64,000 bases of DNA from Pelagicoccus mobilis (GCF_016595505.1 NZ_JAENIL010000013.1:62001-126000); one strand, 5' to 3'; shown: positions 16,383-25,684, counted from the first letter of the stretch. The notes: generated by a model from the sequence alone, not told the origin. A program made the numbers and translations.

Positions 16383-18739
16383 AAGTTCATTTTCACGCCA
16401 GCGGAGTATTCGCGGAGCGAGACGCCGTAGCGAACGGGCCGGGAGAAATCGCCGATGTAGCTCTGCCGCGGAGAGGCGAGAAGGTTTTCGGCTTCGAAAA
16501 AGAGACGTGTGTTGCTTTGTACCTGGTAGGTCGCGGAGAAATCGAGCACGTCGCGTCCCTTTTCGTAGCGATCGCGCCATGATTGATCGTCTACGGACGT
16601 TAGGTAATCGTCTCTTTCCTTGAAAAGGAGCTGGGCGAATGTCTTGCCCTTGTCGTAAGTAGCGGAAACTTGGATACTGAAGTCCGAGTCGTGCACGGTG
16701 GGAAGGGAATCGTCGGGGCGATTTGGGTAGTCGCTCTCAGAATCGATGGAGGAGGCTTTGACGTTGATGCTGAATCCTTCCAGCGACTGTCCCCATTCTT
16801 GAAGACTTTGGTTCCAGATGATGTTCACGCCGGTTCGGGTAGCGCTGGGCCCGTTGCGATTGCGACCCAGTTCAAAACCGTCGAAGGTGCCTCCGTCGAT
16901 GATCGTGTTTTCCCAATAGACGAGGTCCGAAATGTCACGATTGAAGAGTTCGAGGGAGAGGGTGCTGTTTGAGGACAGTTCGTAGTCAAGGGAGAAGTCG
17001 AGGTTGTCGAACAAGGTGGGCTCTAGGTCCGGACTGCCTTCTTCAATGGATTGATTTCCGTAGTTTATGCGTCGATACGGGACGACTGACCCGTAGCCCG
17101 GACGTTTGATCGACTTTGTCCAGGCTCCAATAAGGGTTGTGCGTTCGTTTAGGAAGTAGCGGAGATGGAAGGAGGGGAAGAAGTCGCTATAGGAGCGGTC
17201 TCCCGAACGTGGGACGGTTTCCAGATAGTCTCCTTCTTCGTCGATGACGACTTCGTTGGCTTGGTAGCTGATTTCGGTTTGTTCGACGCGTCCACCCACG
17301 ATGCTGCGAAAGGCTCCCCACTCGGCGCTGAGCATCGCGTAGCCGGAGCTGACATCTTCGCTGACTTGAAAGCTGTTCCCATCCGACTTTTCGCGAGTGC
17401 GGCGGATATCGAGCGGGAATTCGGAGCGGTAGTCATTGTAGAAGGACCTGGAACGATCCGCATCCGGAACGATGCCGAGGTCGTAGGTGCGGTCGAAGTG
17501 GCGGGTCTGGCCTCCCGGAACGCCTACGTCTCCTACGTTGAAATCGCCGTCGAAGGAGCTGAAGAGCAGTGAATCTGAGCTTTGTTCTTTGTCGCGAGCT
17601 CTGTATTTCAAGCCGCTCTTGAAAAAGCCTCGGTAGTGTTCGGTTTGGAAGGTGCGTTTGAGGTTGAGCGTTGCGATCAGATCGTCCTGGTCGCTGTTCC
17701 AGCGTTCGTCGAGGAGTTCGTCGAAGTCGAAGTCGGCTGGGTTTTCGGTGTCTCCATTTACTTCAATGAAGCTTGGATCGTCCCAGCGGTAGCTGAGGTC
17801 GGCGTCGTTGTGATCGAACTCGATGATGAACCAGTTGGGCTCGAAGTAGCTGTTGGTTTCGATGGAGAGCTTTGCGTCGATATGGAGGCGATCTCCTTCG
17901 TAGACGGTGCCGAGTTGCCAAAACAGGTTTTCGGACTCGGCATCGAAATCGAGCAGCTCTCGCTCAACTTTTGCCCCGAGGCTTTGTCCGGAGTTTTCGG
18001 TTTGTTCGGTGTATTCGCCTTGGTCGAAGCGGTAGGCGACTCGGGGGCGATAGTCGTCGCGTTCTCTTTCAACGTAGTCGAGGCGGGCGAAGGTGTAGAG
18101 AGAGTCGCTGATGCGATAGTCGACTCGCGACTTGAATGAGATCTCTTGCCGTTCTCCGTGGTAGGTGTCGTAGCCGAGAACTTCGGGAGCGAAGAGGCCG
18201 GTTTCGGGATCCTGCTCCCAGTCGGTGAAAAGGTTTTCGTCGTAACTCTCGCTATGGTCGAGGGCGAGGGAGAGGCGGTAGCCGAAATCGCCTTGGGCGC
18301 GGCTGGTGGAGATGAGGAACTCTTCGCCCCAGGAATCTCCTTCTTCGTCGAAATCCAATTCCGCCTCCATTTTGGTGACGGAGTTTTCGAGGAGAAAGAT
18401 GGGTTTCGATTCGACGTTGAGGGAGCCGCCTCTGGCGTCTGCGTCGAGGTCGGGAGTGATGGCGCGGAGGACTTCGAGGGAGTCCACCGCTTCTGAGGGC
18501 AATTCGGAAAGCGAGCCGTTCGCCTTCTCGCCGTCGATCGTTACGTTGTTGAACTTCAGGTCCGGACGGCGGCTGATCGCTTCGGAAACGTTGGAATCCT
18601 CGACGAGCTCCACTTTTTCGCGGTCGCTGATGATTGCCTCGGATTCGGCGGGCTCGGCCGGTTGCGTATCCTGCCCCGAGAGGAATGGGAGAAGGGGGGC
18701 GGTTAAAAGGAAGGTGGGGATGCGAAACGTGTACCTCAT
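16379..18739 (-). CDS. TonB-dependent outer-membrane receptor with reduced plug
   Basis: This 786-residue outer-membrane protein has a signal peptide (about 1-22) and a C-terminal barrel ending in a typical aromatic residue (GVKMNF). The plug is unusually short. Residues about 45-115 keep the fragments VSEAISRRPDL, a LNG-like VTIDGEKANG and the SLEVLRAITPDLDADARGGSLNVESK terminus, but the central RG-containing segment of normal plugs is absent. Barrel strands follow from about 120 (Glu/Asp- and Tyr-rich). The ligand is unknown. The gene stands alone on its strand. Confidence 0.85.
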   Translation of the reverse strand: MRYTFRIPTFLLTAPLLPFLSGQDTQPAEPAESEAIISDREKVELVEDSNVSEAISRRPDLKFNNVTIDGEKANGSLSELPSEAVDSLEVLRAITPDLDADARGGSLNVESKPIFLLENSVTKMEAELDFDEEGDSWGEEFLISTSRAQGDFGYRLSLALDHSESYDENLFTDWEQDPETGLFAPEVLGYDTYHGERQEISFKSRVDYRISDSLYTFARLDYVERERDDYRPRVAYRFDQGEYTEQTENSGQSLGAKVERELLDFDAESENLFWQLGTVYEGDRLHIDAKLSIETNSYFEPNWFIIEFDHNDADLSYRWDDPSFIEVNGDTENPADFDFDELLDERWNSDQDDLIATLNLKRTFQTEHYRGFFKSGLKYRARDKEQSSDSLLFSSFDGDFNVGDVGVPGGQTRHFDRTYDLGIVPDADRSRSFYNDYRSEFPLDIRRTREKSDGNSFQVSEDVSSGYAMLSAEWGAFRSIVGGRVEQTEISYQANEVVIDEEGDYLETVPRSGDRSYSDFFPSFHLRYFLNERTTLIGAWTKSIKRPGYGSVVPYRRINYGNQSIEEGSPDLEPTLFDNLDFSLDYELSSNSTLSLELFNRDISDLVYWENTIIDGGTFDGFELGRNRNGPSATRTGVNIIWNQSLQEWGQSLEGFSINVKASSIDSESDYPNRPDDSLPTVHDSDFSIQVSATYDKGKTFAQLLFKERDDYLTSVDDQSWRDRYEKGRDVLDFSATYQVQSNTRLFFEAENLLASPRQSYIGDFSRPVRYGVSLREYSAGVKMNF

Positions 18740-18872
18740 GGTAGTGGTTCGAGAGTTGGGGGAAGCGGTGGAGCGGGCCGAAGAAAAAGGCGATCCTACC
18801 TGCTGGTAAAATCAATGGCAAACGGGTTCTACACTTTGACGAATGCGGAAAACTGGACTTAGTACGCGGCCT

Positions 18873-19517
18873 ATGAATTTGTTGCTCGCAGGAATTGAAC
18901 CGACGGTACCCACGTCTGAGGCGGTGGCCTGGCGGTATCTTTCAGTCATCGGAGAAATGGAGTTTGAGGGGCACCATGTCGTTACTCTCCGTTTACCAGC
19001 GGTTTGGGACGATTGCTTCCTGCCGTTGAAGGATTGCTTGAGCCAAAAGTGGGACGCGGTTGTTTGCTTGGCGGATGCTGATAGCGAGTCGATCGAGGTG
19101 GAGCGGATCGCTATCAATGAAACGGATGTTTCCACCAAGGATCGAAGCGGTCGTCGTCCGAGAGGAAAGGTAATCGTTCCCGACGGGGAACCCGGTTACT
19201 GGAGTACTTTGCCGTACAGGGAGCTGGCGTTGCAGTTGACCAACGCGAAGCTGCAGGCGAGCGGCTCCCACAGCGCGGGAACGGGCTTAGCCAATTTCGT
19301 CTTTTACCGGATGATGCATGCCTTGAGCGTGTCGGAGCGTCGCTTGAGTGCTGGGCTCATCCATCTGCCGGAAAGACGTTTTGAGGAAGAGAAGGCGGAG
19401 CGGTTCGCGTCGGTCTTGGTTTCCTGTCTCGATGGCAATCGGGAACCGGAGGACAGCTTGAAGCTGAATCTTGATCGGATCCAGGCTCGTTCAGGTGTCC
19501 AGCCCCGTTCGCGTTAG
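18873..19517 (+). CDS. Pyroglutamyl-peptidase I-like protein lacking catalytic Cys
   Basis: This 214-residue member of peptidase family C15 keeps the fold landmarks: LLLAGIEP at the start, VERIAIN with the active-site Glu, and PGYWSTLP. It also keeps the region SHSAGTGLANFVFY and the histidine in GLIHLPER. In active enzymes the third of these reads AGTxxCN, with the nucleophilic Cys. Here that position is Ala (residue about 140, codon GCC at 19290). The GQAGGR-like loop is also altered (CLADADSES). It is therefore probably catalytically dead or repurposed. I chose the start at 18873 because family members begin at this point; the frame extends to 18843. It converges on the SpoIIE gene with a 4-bp overlap. 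Confidence 0.8.
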   Translation: MNLLLAGIEPTVPTSEAVAWRYLSVIGEMEFEGHHVVTLRLPAVWDDCFLPLKDCLSQKWDAVVCLADADSESIEVERIAINETDVSTKDRSGRRPRGKVIVPDGEPGYWSTLPYRELALQLTNAKLQASGSHSAGTGLANFVFYRMMHALSVSERRLSAGLIHLPERRFEEEKAERFASVLVSCLDGNREPEDSLKLNLDRIQARSGVQPRSR

Positions 19518-21247
19518 AGGATTTCGAGCGCCATCATCGTCTGGTCGTCCGTTGCGGAGCGGCCATTTGCGAAATCGCTTACGAGGCCGAACGCTTTATT
19601 GGGAACGGAATCGATCCCTTCTTCCCAAATGTCGGGGACGGCGCTGAGTAGACGCTCCATGCCGAGCATGTCGCCTTTGGGGTTTTCTGCTTCGTAGAAT
19701 CCGTCGGTGATGAAGAGAAGACGTGATGTATCCGAAAGTTGGATAAGGTTTTCCTCGTAGAGGTCGCTTGGGTCGATGCCGAGTGGCATGCCTTCAGCTT
19801 CGAGAAGCTTGGTTTCCTTGTTGTTCGAATCTAGCAGGATGGCGGGGCAGTGTCCTGCGCTCGCAAGTTTCAGAACTTTTTTGCCGTAGTCTAGGAATGC
19901 GGCCTGAGCGGTGATGAACATGTTGAGGTGTCCGAGCTCTTCGTGGATCTGCTTGTTGATCTTGGAGAGAAGCCATCCGGGGGTTTCGGCGAGGTTTAGG
20001 CGGGAGCGGATTGCGGTGCGGAAAATTGTCGCGAGCAAAGCGGCAGGGACTCCTTTGCCCATAACGTCTGCGATTACAACAAGAAGCCCCACGTCGCGAA
20101 TTTCGATCGCGTCGATGTAGTCGCCCCCTACTGCCATCGCCGCAACGCATCTTCCCGTGGATCGACAGTATTTATTATTTGGGTACGAAGATGGGAGAAG
20201 GGATTGTTGGATTTCGGATGCAACTTCGAGCTGAGTCTGAGCCCGTTCATGTTCCTCGCGGTGTCGGAAGGTTTTTGCGCTCGTGTAAGCAAGCCCTAGG
20301 AACTGGCAGATAGTGCGGGCTAGGGGAAGAGCTGTTTCGAACAGTGTCTTCTGGTTGGCTTCCGTCGAGTGGATGGCAATGGTGCCGAGGCAGTCGCGCT
20401 GGTAGATGATTGGCAAGACTATGGCGCATCCAGAATTTTCGTACAGAGGGTCTGTCGGGTCGAGGTGAGAGCACCGCTCGACTACGAGTTCGTTTTCTGA
20501 AGCCATTACCGTCATGCAAGCGCAGGCTTGCTCTCGCCTAATCATGGCCGCGCGAATCTCGAGGGCTTCTCCTCCTTCGTGGTAGGCGTTTTCGAGGTTT
20601 CCGTCTGCGACGAGTGTCCAGACGTTTGCCTGGGTGATTTCGACGATGCCGCGCAGGCGTTGGATGCTCTTCTCGATGAAGCTTTCGATAGCCGGGCAGT
20701 TTGTGAGGTCGTTTGCCAAGCCGGCGATGATGTCTCTTTCGGAGTAGGCCAGATTGAGGTCGTTCGAGAGGTTCTGCAGCATGGTGAACATCTCTTCGGT
20801 TTTATCGAGGATGTCCGAACGCGAATGGGTGGCGAAGCTGAGTGTGACCTTGTGACCGTATTCGCTTTTCTCTTCTTTGAAGGATTCGGCGATGGATTGG
20901 ATTATGAAGTAGCCGCGTCCCGATTCGGCTGTAGGGTCGTCCGGCAAGGTGGCTTCTCCCTCGTGCTCGTAACAAGGGCCGGGATCGTCGACTTCTAGCC
21001 AAAGCTTTTCGTCTTGCCAGGACCATTTGGCTCTCACGATTTTCGATGCGTCTTCCTCGCAGCCGTGCTCTACGGCGTTGTTTAAGCACTCGCAGATGGC
21101 TAGGTCGATTTGAGGCCAGAGGGTTTCGTCGAGGCAATTTCGTTGACAGAAAGCCTTGAGCAAAGCCGACACTTCAGCGACTCGCTCGAGTTCCGCTGGG
21201 AATTCGCAGTATCCAGTCTCGTAGTACGATATGGATTTAGAACTCAT
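19514..21247 (-). CDS. SpoIIE-type PP2C phosphatase with RsbW-like HATPase and GAF domains
   Basis: The 577-residue cytoplasmic regulator has three parts. An RsbW/SpoIIAB-like HATPase spans about 1-145 (AICECLNNAVEHG, GRGYFIIQSI). A GAF-like domain is at about 170-320. A C-terminal SpoIIE/PP2C phosphatase is at about 370-577 (GGDYIDAIE, VVIADVMGKGVPAALLA, ITDGFYEAEN). Such proteins phosphorylate and dephosphorylate STAS antagonists in partner switching. A single-domain STAS gene lies 2.7 kb away at 23920. Its start codon overlaps the stop of the upstream sugar-transferase-like gene (ATGA), so it is translationally coupled to polysaccharide genes. Confidence 0.88.
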   Translation of the reverse strand: MSSKSISYYETGYCEFPAELERVAEVSALLKAFCQRNCLDETLWPQIDLAICECLNNAVEHGCEEDASKIVRAKWSWQDEKLWLEVDDPGPCYEHEGEATLPDDPTAESGRGYFIIQSIAESFKEEKSEYGHKVTLSFATHSRSDILDKTEEMFTMLQNLSNDLNLAYSERDIIAGLANDLTNCPAIESFIEKSIQRLRGIVEITQANVWTLVADGNLENAYHEGGEALEIRAAMIRREQACACMTVMASENELVVERCSHLDPTDPLYENSGCAIVLPIIYQRDCLGTIAIHSTEANQKTLFETALPLARTICQFLGLAYTSAKTFRHREEHERAQTQLEVASEIQQSLLPSSYPNNKYCRSTGRCVAAMAVGGDYIDAIEIRDVGLLVVIADVMGKGVPAALLATIFRTAIRSRLNLAETPGWLLSKINKQIHEELGHLNMFITAQAAFLDYGKKVLKLASAGHCPAILLDSNNKETKLLEAEGMPLGIDPSDLYEENLIQLSDTSRLLFITDGFYEAENPKGDMLGMERLLSAVPDIWEEGIDSVPNKAFGLVSDFANGRSATDDQTMMALEIL

Positions 21248-22425
21248 TGAATTGGTTTGAATACGAGCTTAACGAGCTTTGAACGAATCAGTTTGCTGAT
21301 GCTTCTGTCGTTGCAAAGCGCTTGATAGGAAGCGTGTATCCACTCTGTGGGGTCTTGAGGACTGTGGCAATCGTGTACGTCGGAGAGAGCGATGACACCC
21401 GGACGTGTCTTGGCGAGACGGCGAGCCACGTCGATGTCGGCCGCGTCGGAAGACCAATCTACTGAACGGGGAAGAATGCCGACTAGGCGCATGCGGCCTT
21501 TGACGACTTCCTTGAGCCAGTGCCAGCGGCGTACGATCAAGCGACCGTTCTCGCCTGTCTTGAGGCGAAGAGCGCCTCCTTTGCCGTCGTGGGCCTCGAG
21601 TTCGCTCCAGTCGATTCGCGAAAGGGCGGCGATGGGGGAGACGATGCAGAAGAGGGCGAGCGCGGCGAGGCGTTCGAGGTAGCTCGGGCTGGCGAGCTTT
21701 TCGCTGATGTCTGAAAGGATGAAGGAGTCGGTGATGGCTACACGGCAGCCAAGTTTACTGTCCATGAGGAGACCGCCCTCGACGGCGACTTCTTCGAGTG
21801 AGGTGTTGGCTCCGACCATGGTACCAGGAAGGACGATCGAGCGTTGCACGATGGCGTTTTCGTCGATGATGGCGTTTTCGCCGATACAGGCGTAGGGGCC
21901 GACTTGAGCTCCTGCTGCGATTTCGCATTTGCCCTGTATCCAGAATGGAGCGACGAGCTTCGCATCCGGGTGGATGCGAACATGAGGCCCGACCCAGCCC
22001 CCGTCCGGATGTTTGACCTCGATTTTCAAGGTGTAGTCCTGCATGCCGTCGAGCCAGCGGCGGTTGAGGAGAAGCCATTGTTTTAGCAGGCCGGCTTCGC
22101 CTTCGATGGGGGAGGGGAGCTTGTTGCAGTTTGGAAGCCCGACGACTGGGATCGCGTGCTCGGGCGCGTTTTCATCGGAGGTTATGGGGACGACCTCGAC
22201 TGGACGAGACCAGAAGTTTCCGTGGTCGAGGTAGTTGCGCAATTCGTTGGGTCGGTCGGCGGTGTAGATCGTGATATGCTCGATCTCTTCGTGCACCGCC
22301 TGATCCATCCAGTAGGAGATGAGCGGCTGGTTGCCGATGGGCCAAAGGGCGAAGGGGTGTTCGGATTGCCAGATAGTGTCGTAGGAGCTCCAGTCTGGGA
22401 GGAGCAGGTGCCAGGTCTTTTTCAT
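21244..22425 (-). CDS. Nucleotidyltransferase-like / left-handed beta-helix / sugar-transferase-like fusion
   Basis: The protein has 393 residues. The N-terminal roughly 130 resemble a sugar nucleotidyltransferase (LWPIGNQPLISYWMDQA, EEIEHITIYT) but lack the GxGxRxxP nucleotide loop. Residues about 150-240 are hexapeptide repeats of a left-handed beta helix (VGPHVRIHPDAKLVAPF, GPYACIGENAIIDENAIV). The C-terminal part has a hydrophobic helix (about 253-272) and sequence like the tail of bacterial sugar transferases (RLVGILPRS, TRPGVIALSDVHD). It sits between a full sugar transferase and a SpoIIE phosphatase. A role in making or regulating a surface polysaccharide is an inference; catalysis is doubtful. 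Confidence 0.65.
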   Translation of the reverse strand: MKKTWHLLLPDWSSYDTIWQSEHPFALWPIGNQPLISYWMDQAVHEEIEHITIYTADRPNELRNYLDHGNFWSRPVEVVPITSDENAPEHAIPVVGLPNCNKLPSPIEGEAGLLKQWLLLNRRWLDGMQDYTLKIEVKHPDGGWVGPHVRIHPDAKLVAPFWIQGKCEIAAGAQVGPYACIGENAIIDENAIVQRSIVLPGTMVGANTSLEEVAVEGGLLMDSKLGCRVAITDSFILSDISEKLASPSYLERLAALALFCIVSPIAALSRIDWSELEAHDGKGGALRLKTGENGRLIVRRWHWLKEVVKGRMRLVGILPRSVDWSSDAADIDVARRLAKTRPGVIALSDVHDCHSPQDPTEWIHASYQALCNDRSISKLIRSKLVKLVFKPIQ

Positions 22426-22446
22426 GGGATTCGGCCTGTGGGGATC

Positions 22447-23184
22447 TTAGTAGGCGCCCTTGCCGAGAAGAACGGCGGGAACGGTTTTGAAGAGGAGCTT
22501 GATGTCGAGCCAGACGCTTTCTGAGCGGATGTACTCGACGTCGAGGCGGACTTGGCCGGCGAAGTCGATGTCGGCGCGTCCTGCGACTTGCCAGAAGCAG
22601 GTGAGTCCGGGTTTGGCGAGCAAGCGGGCGCGATCTTCTACGGTGTACATGACAACCTCACGAGGCACGCAGGGGCGCGGACCGACGATGGACATCTCGC
22701 CGAGGAAGACATTCCAGAATTGGGGAAGCTCGTCTACGGAGTACTTGCGGATGAAGCGTCCGATGCGGGTGATGCGCGGATCGTGTTTCATCTTGAACGT
22801 CACAGTGTCGGCTCCGTGTTCGTTTTGCTCGAGAAGCTGGTCTTTGATCTTATCCGCGTTTGTGACCATGGAGCGGAACTTCCACATGTAGAAGCGAGTG
22901 CCTCGATAGCCGACGCGCTCCTGTTTGAAGAAGATAGGGCCTCGGTCTTCGATTTTGATGAGGAGGGCGGTGGCGGCGTAGACGGGGGAGAGGGCGAGGA
23001 GGGCACAGGCGGAGGCGATGATATCGATGACTCGCTTCAGCCCGAGCGAGAAGCCGAGGACCATGGCCCAAGCGGCGCGTTTGGATTTCACGCGAAAGTT
23101 GAGGCGCGCCTTTCCGATAGGCGTCCCTGCTTTCGACCAGTAGTCGACGATCTCTTCGTCTTTAGGATGTGGGTTGGTCTGCAT
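22447..23184 (-). CDS. Polyprenyl-phosphate sugar-1-phosphate transferase (WcaJ/PssY-like)
   Basis: A membrane sugar transferase of about 245 residues that would start exopolysaccharide or glycan assembly by moving a hexose-1-phosphate onto undecaprenyl phosphate. The N-terminal membrane segment (KRVIDIIASACALLALSPVYA) is followed by the conserved DRGPIFFKQERVG, FYMWKFRSM, IGRFIRKYSVDELPQ, SIVGPRP and KPGLTCFWQVAGR blocks. The short form, without an N-terminal multi-span domain, is common. The ATG at 23184 is preferred; a further ATG at 23229 would overlap uridine kinase more deeply. Confidence 0.9.
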   Translation of the reverse strand: MQTNPHPKDEEIVDYWSKAGTPIGKARLNFRVKSKRAAWAMVLGFSLGLKRVIDIIASACALLALSPVYAATALLIKIEDRGPIFFKQERVGYRGTRFYMWKFRSMVTNADKIKDQLLEQNEHGADTVTFKMKHDPRITRIGRFIRKYSVDELPQFWNVFLGEMSIVGPRPCVPREVVMYTVEDRARLLAKPGLTCFWQVAGRADIDFAGQVRLDVEYIRSESVWLDIKLLFKTVPAVLLGKGAY

Positions 23185-23800
23185 TTCTGGCTGTTCGTTT
23201 TTGTAAATCGGCCAGAAGTGCGGGGACAAAAGCGTTATCTTTCAGCGAATCCCATATGAATGAGGCATTTGCGCGTTGGGGAGCGACGAATTTGTCGAAG
23301 CTTGGGATTTGGTCGTGCTCCCAAAATTCGAGGATCCGATCGAGCTGGTAGCCTCGTTCGGAGAGGTCTCTGCGGATACGTCGGAGCAGACGGACGTCGC
23401 TCGGAGTGTGGACAAAGACGCTGAGATCGAAGCGTTTTGCGAGGGGGGCGTGTTGGAGGACGAAGAGGCCTTCGACGATGATCAGGGGGCGAGGCGAGAT
23501 GAGGGTGGTTTCCGGCTCCCGTGAGAAGCTGGAGAAGTCGTATTGCGGGGCGTTTATGGGTTCTCCGGATGAGAGGGCGCGTAGGTGGGATTCGAGCAGG
23601 TCGAGCTCGAGGGCGTCCGGGTGGTCGAAGTCGGTAGCGGCCGCTTTTTCGGAAGGGAGGTGGCTGAGGTCGCGGTAGTACCAGTCCTGTTCGAGCAAGG
23701 CGGCGGATTGGGGGCCGAAGTGGGACTGCAGGTGTCGGGCAAGCCAGCTTTTGCCGGATCCGCTTCCGCCAGTGATGCCAATGAGGATTGGTTCGAGCAT
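23162..23800 (-). CDS. udk: Uridine kinase
   Basis: This 212-residue P-loop kinase (GITGGSGSGKS, residues about 8-18) phosphorylates uridine and cytidine in the pyrimidine salvage pathway. It retains LEQDWYYRD, the FDHPDALE substrate segment and the IIVEGLFVL strand (Walker B region). Its length matches the family. It is the first gene of the minus-strand operon and overlaps the start of the sugar transferase gene. Confidence 0.88.
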   Translation of the reverse strand: MLEPILIGITGGSGSGKSWLARHLQSHFGPQSAALLEQDWYYRDLSHLPSEKAAATDFDHPDALELDLLESHLRALSSGEPINAPQYDFSSFSREPETTLISPRPLIIVEGLFVLQHAPLAKRFDLSVFVHTPSDVRLLRRIRRDLSERGYQLDRILEFWEHDQIPSFDKFVAPQRANASFIWDSLKDNAFVPALLADLQKRTARNADQPTS

Positions 23801-23919
23801 TGGGGCGGAGATTAGACTAAATCTGATTGTGAGCTCAAGAGAGCAGGATGTGCGTCGTTTAAAAGGTGGGGCTAACCCGGTCCCGAGCTACATCCTATTT
23901 CCAAACTATTCCCGCAACC

Positions 23920-24234
23920 ATGAGCATTGTAATTGAAGGTCAGACTGTAGAAGGAACGCTTCGCGCTGAAGTTGGCGTGGCGCGTCTCGATGCCGCGTCT
24001 TCTCGCGACTTTAAGAAGGAAATCGACTCGATTTGGAGCGACGGCGTGACGGCTGTCGAATTCGATTTTTCGAAGGTAGACTTTATCGATAGCTCCGGTG
24101 TGGGCGCTTTGCTTGGCGTGTATAAGCGTCTGCCGCAAGGTTCGGCCAGCGTTCGTCTGCTAAAGGTCAAAGCTCCGGTGCAGTCCGTGATAGAGCTGCT
24201 TCGCTTGCATCGCATTTTCGAGATCGCCGCGTAG
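23920..24234 (+). CDS. STAS-domain anti-sigma factor antagonist
   Basis: A single STAS domain of 104 residues. FDFSKVDFIDSSGVGALLGVYKRL contains the Ser (DSSG) phosphorylated by RsbW-type kinases. The start at the ATG at 23920 gives the usual family length (MSIVIEGQTVEG); the open frame extends to 23866. It is transcribed divergently from the operon ending in the SpoIIE/RsbW-like phosphatase, and pairing of the two is an inference. A hairpin terminator follows. Confidence 0.9.
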   Translation: MSIVIEGQTVEGTLRAEVGVARLDAASSRDFKKEIDSIWSDGVTAVEFDFSKVDFIDSSGVGALLGVYKRLPQGSASVRLLKVKAPVQSVIELLRLHRIFEIAA

Positions 24235-24258
24235 GCGTCTCTCTCAATCTTTTTCTGG

Positions 24259-24294
24259 ATACGCGCGGGCTTTTGAGGCTGCGCGTATTTTTAT
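24259..24294 (+). terminator. Intrinsic terminator after the STAS gene
   Basis: ATACGCGC and GCGCGTAT form an 8-bp stem around a 14-base loop, followed by TTTTATTT. Confidence 0.75.
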
Positions 24295-24334
24295 TTGCTC
24301 GGAAAGAGTCGGGCCAGTAGCTCTACGCCCTTAA

Positions 24335-25684
24335 ATGTTGGGGGGAGATTCGAAAGTCAGTTGGCCGGTCGAGCTGAAGACGACTTTGCGTTTGGCGGGG
24401 CCGATCGTGCTGGGAAACGTGGGGCAGATCCTGATCGGGGTGGTGGATACCTTGATGATCGGTCGGATCGGCGTGGCTCCTTTGGGAGCGGCCGCGTTCG
24501 TGAACAATGTCTATGTGATCCCTCTGGTGACTCTGATGGGCGTGTTGGCCGCGGTGACGATCCTGGTCTCGCAGGCGAAAGGGGCGAGCGATGAGCGGCA
24601 AGTCGGCAGGCACATCCGGCATGGCCTGGGCTTGAGTGTGTTTGTCTCGGTGGCGGCCTGCTTGCTCATGACGGGCAACGGCTTCTTTTTGGATCGCTAC
24701 GGGCAGGAGGCGGAGGTGGTGGAGGCCGCTCGGATTTATTACTGGTTGATAACGGCTTCCTTGTTGCCGGCTCTTGTTTACCACTGCTTGAAGAGCGTGT
24801 GGGAGGGGCTGGGGTGGTCGAAGCCGCCGATGTTCGTTTTATTGAGCGGGATTGGTCTGAACATCGTGCTGAATTGGATTTTGATTTTCGGCGAGCTGGG
24901 AGCTCCGAAGCTGGGGCTGGTGGGAGCTGGGATCGCTACCTTGATCGCTCGTACGGCGGTGATGGTGGCGATGTTTGTCCTCACTTTGCGGGCGGGTCGG
25001 ATGAAACGCTTTTTGCCACGGCGGTGGATGAGCGGTTTCGAGTTCGATTCGTTTAAGTCGATGCTGAAGCTGGGGTTGCCGATGGGGGCCCAGCATTTGT
25101 TCGAGGTGGGCGCGTTTGCGGGGGCGGGAATCATGATCGGCTGGTTGAGCAAGGAGGCTTTGGCCGCTCACCAGATCGCGATGTCGTGCGCTTCGATGTC
25201 ATTCATGATTCCTCTCGGTGTTTCGATCTCTTGTGGCATTCGAGTGGGGGGAGCGTTTGGAGCGCAGCAGTTTAGGCGTATCCGGACCATCTATCTCTCG
25301 ACCTTGGGATTCACCTTTTTCCAGACTCTCCTGGCGGCGCTCGTCTTCTTGCTAGGCGGGAGTTGGTTGGCCGAGCAATTCGTGGAAAACGTGGAAGTGG
25401 TGGGGATCGCAGCGTCGATTTTCATGGTGGCGGGGCTGTTTCAGATTTTTGATGGAGCCCAGGTGGTCAGCCTCGGAGCTTTAAGAGGGATGTCGGATGT
25501 GAATGTGCCCATGCTAATCACTTTTGTCGCCTATTGGGTGGTGGCTTTGCCGGTGGGCTATCTACTGGGGTTCAGTGCCGGCTTTGGGGCGGTCGGGGTT
25601 TGGATTGGGTTGGCGGTCGGCTTGCTGGCGGCGGCTTTGTCCCTGTTTGTCCGGCTAGAGAAAAAGCTGGTCGGTAGCCGTTGA
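24335..25684 (+). CDS. MATE-family multidrug/toxin efflux transporter
   Basis: This 449-residue inner-membrane protein has twelve predicted hydrophobic helices in two related halves. Each half has the MATE-type start (LAGPIVLGNVGQILIGVVDTLMIGRIG and LKLGLPMGAQHLFEVGAFAGAGIMIG). NorM-like members export cationic compounds by Na+ or H+ antiport; the substrate here is unknown. It stands as a single gene after the STAS terminator. Confidence 0.92.
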   Translation: MLGGDSKVSWPVELKTTLRLAGPIVLGNVGQILIGVVDTLMIGRIGVAPLGAAAFVNNVYVIPLVTLMGVLAAVTILVSQAKGASDERQVGRHIRHGLGLSVFVSVAACLLMTGNGFFLDRYGQEAEVVEAARIYYWLITASLLPALVYHCLKSVWEGLGWSKPPMFVLLSGIGLNIVLNWILIFGELGAPKLGLVGAGIATLIARTAVMVAMFVLTLRAGRMKRFLPRRWMSGFEFDSFKSMLKLGLPMGAQHLFEVGAFAGAGIMIGWLSKEALAAHQIAMSCASMSFMIPLGVSISCGIRVGGAFGAQQFRRIRTIYLSTLGFTFFQTLLAALVFLLGGSWLAEQFVENVEVVGIAASIFMVAGLFQIFDGAQVVSLGALRGMSDVNVPMLITFVAYWVVALPVGYLLGFSAGFGAVGVWIGLAVGLLAAALSLFVRLEKKLVGSR

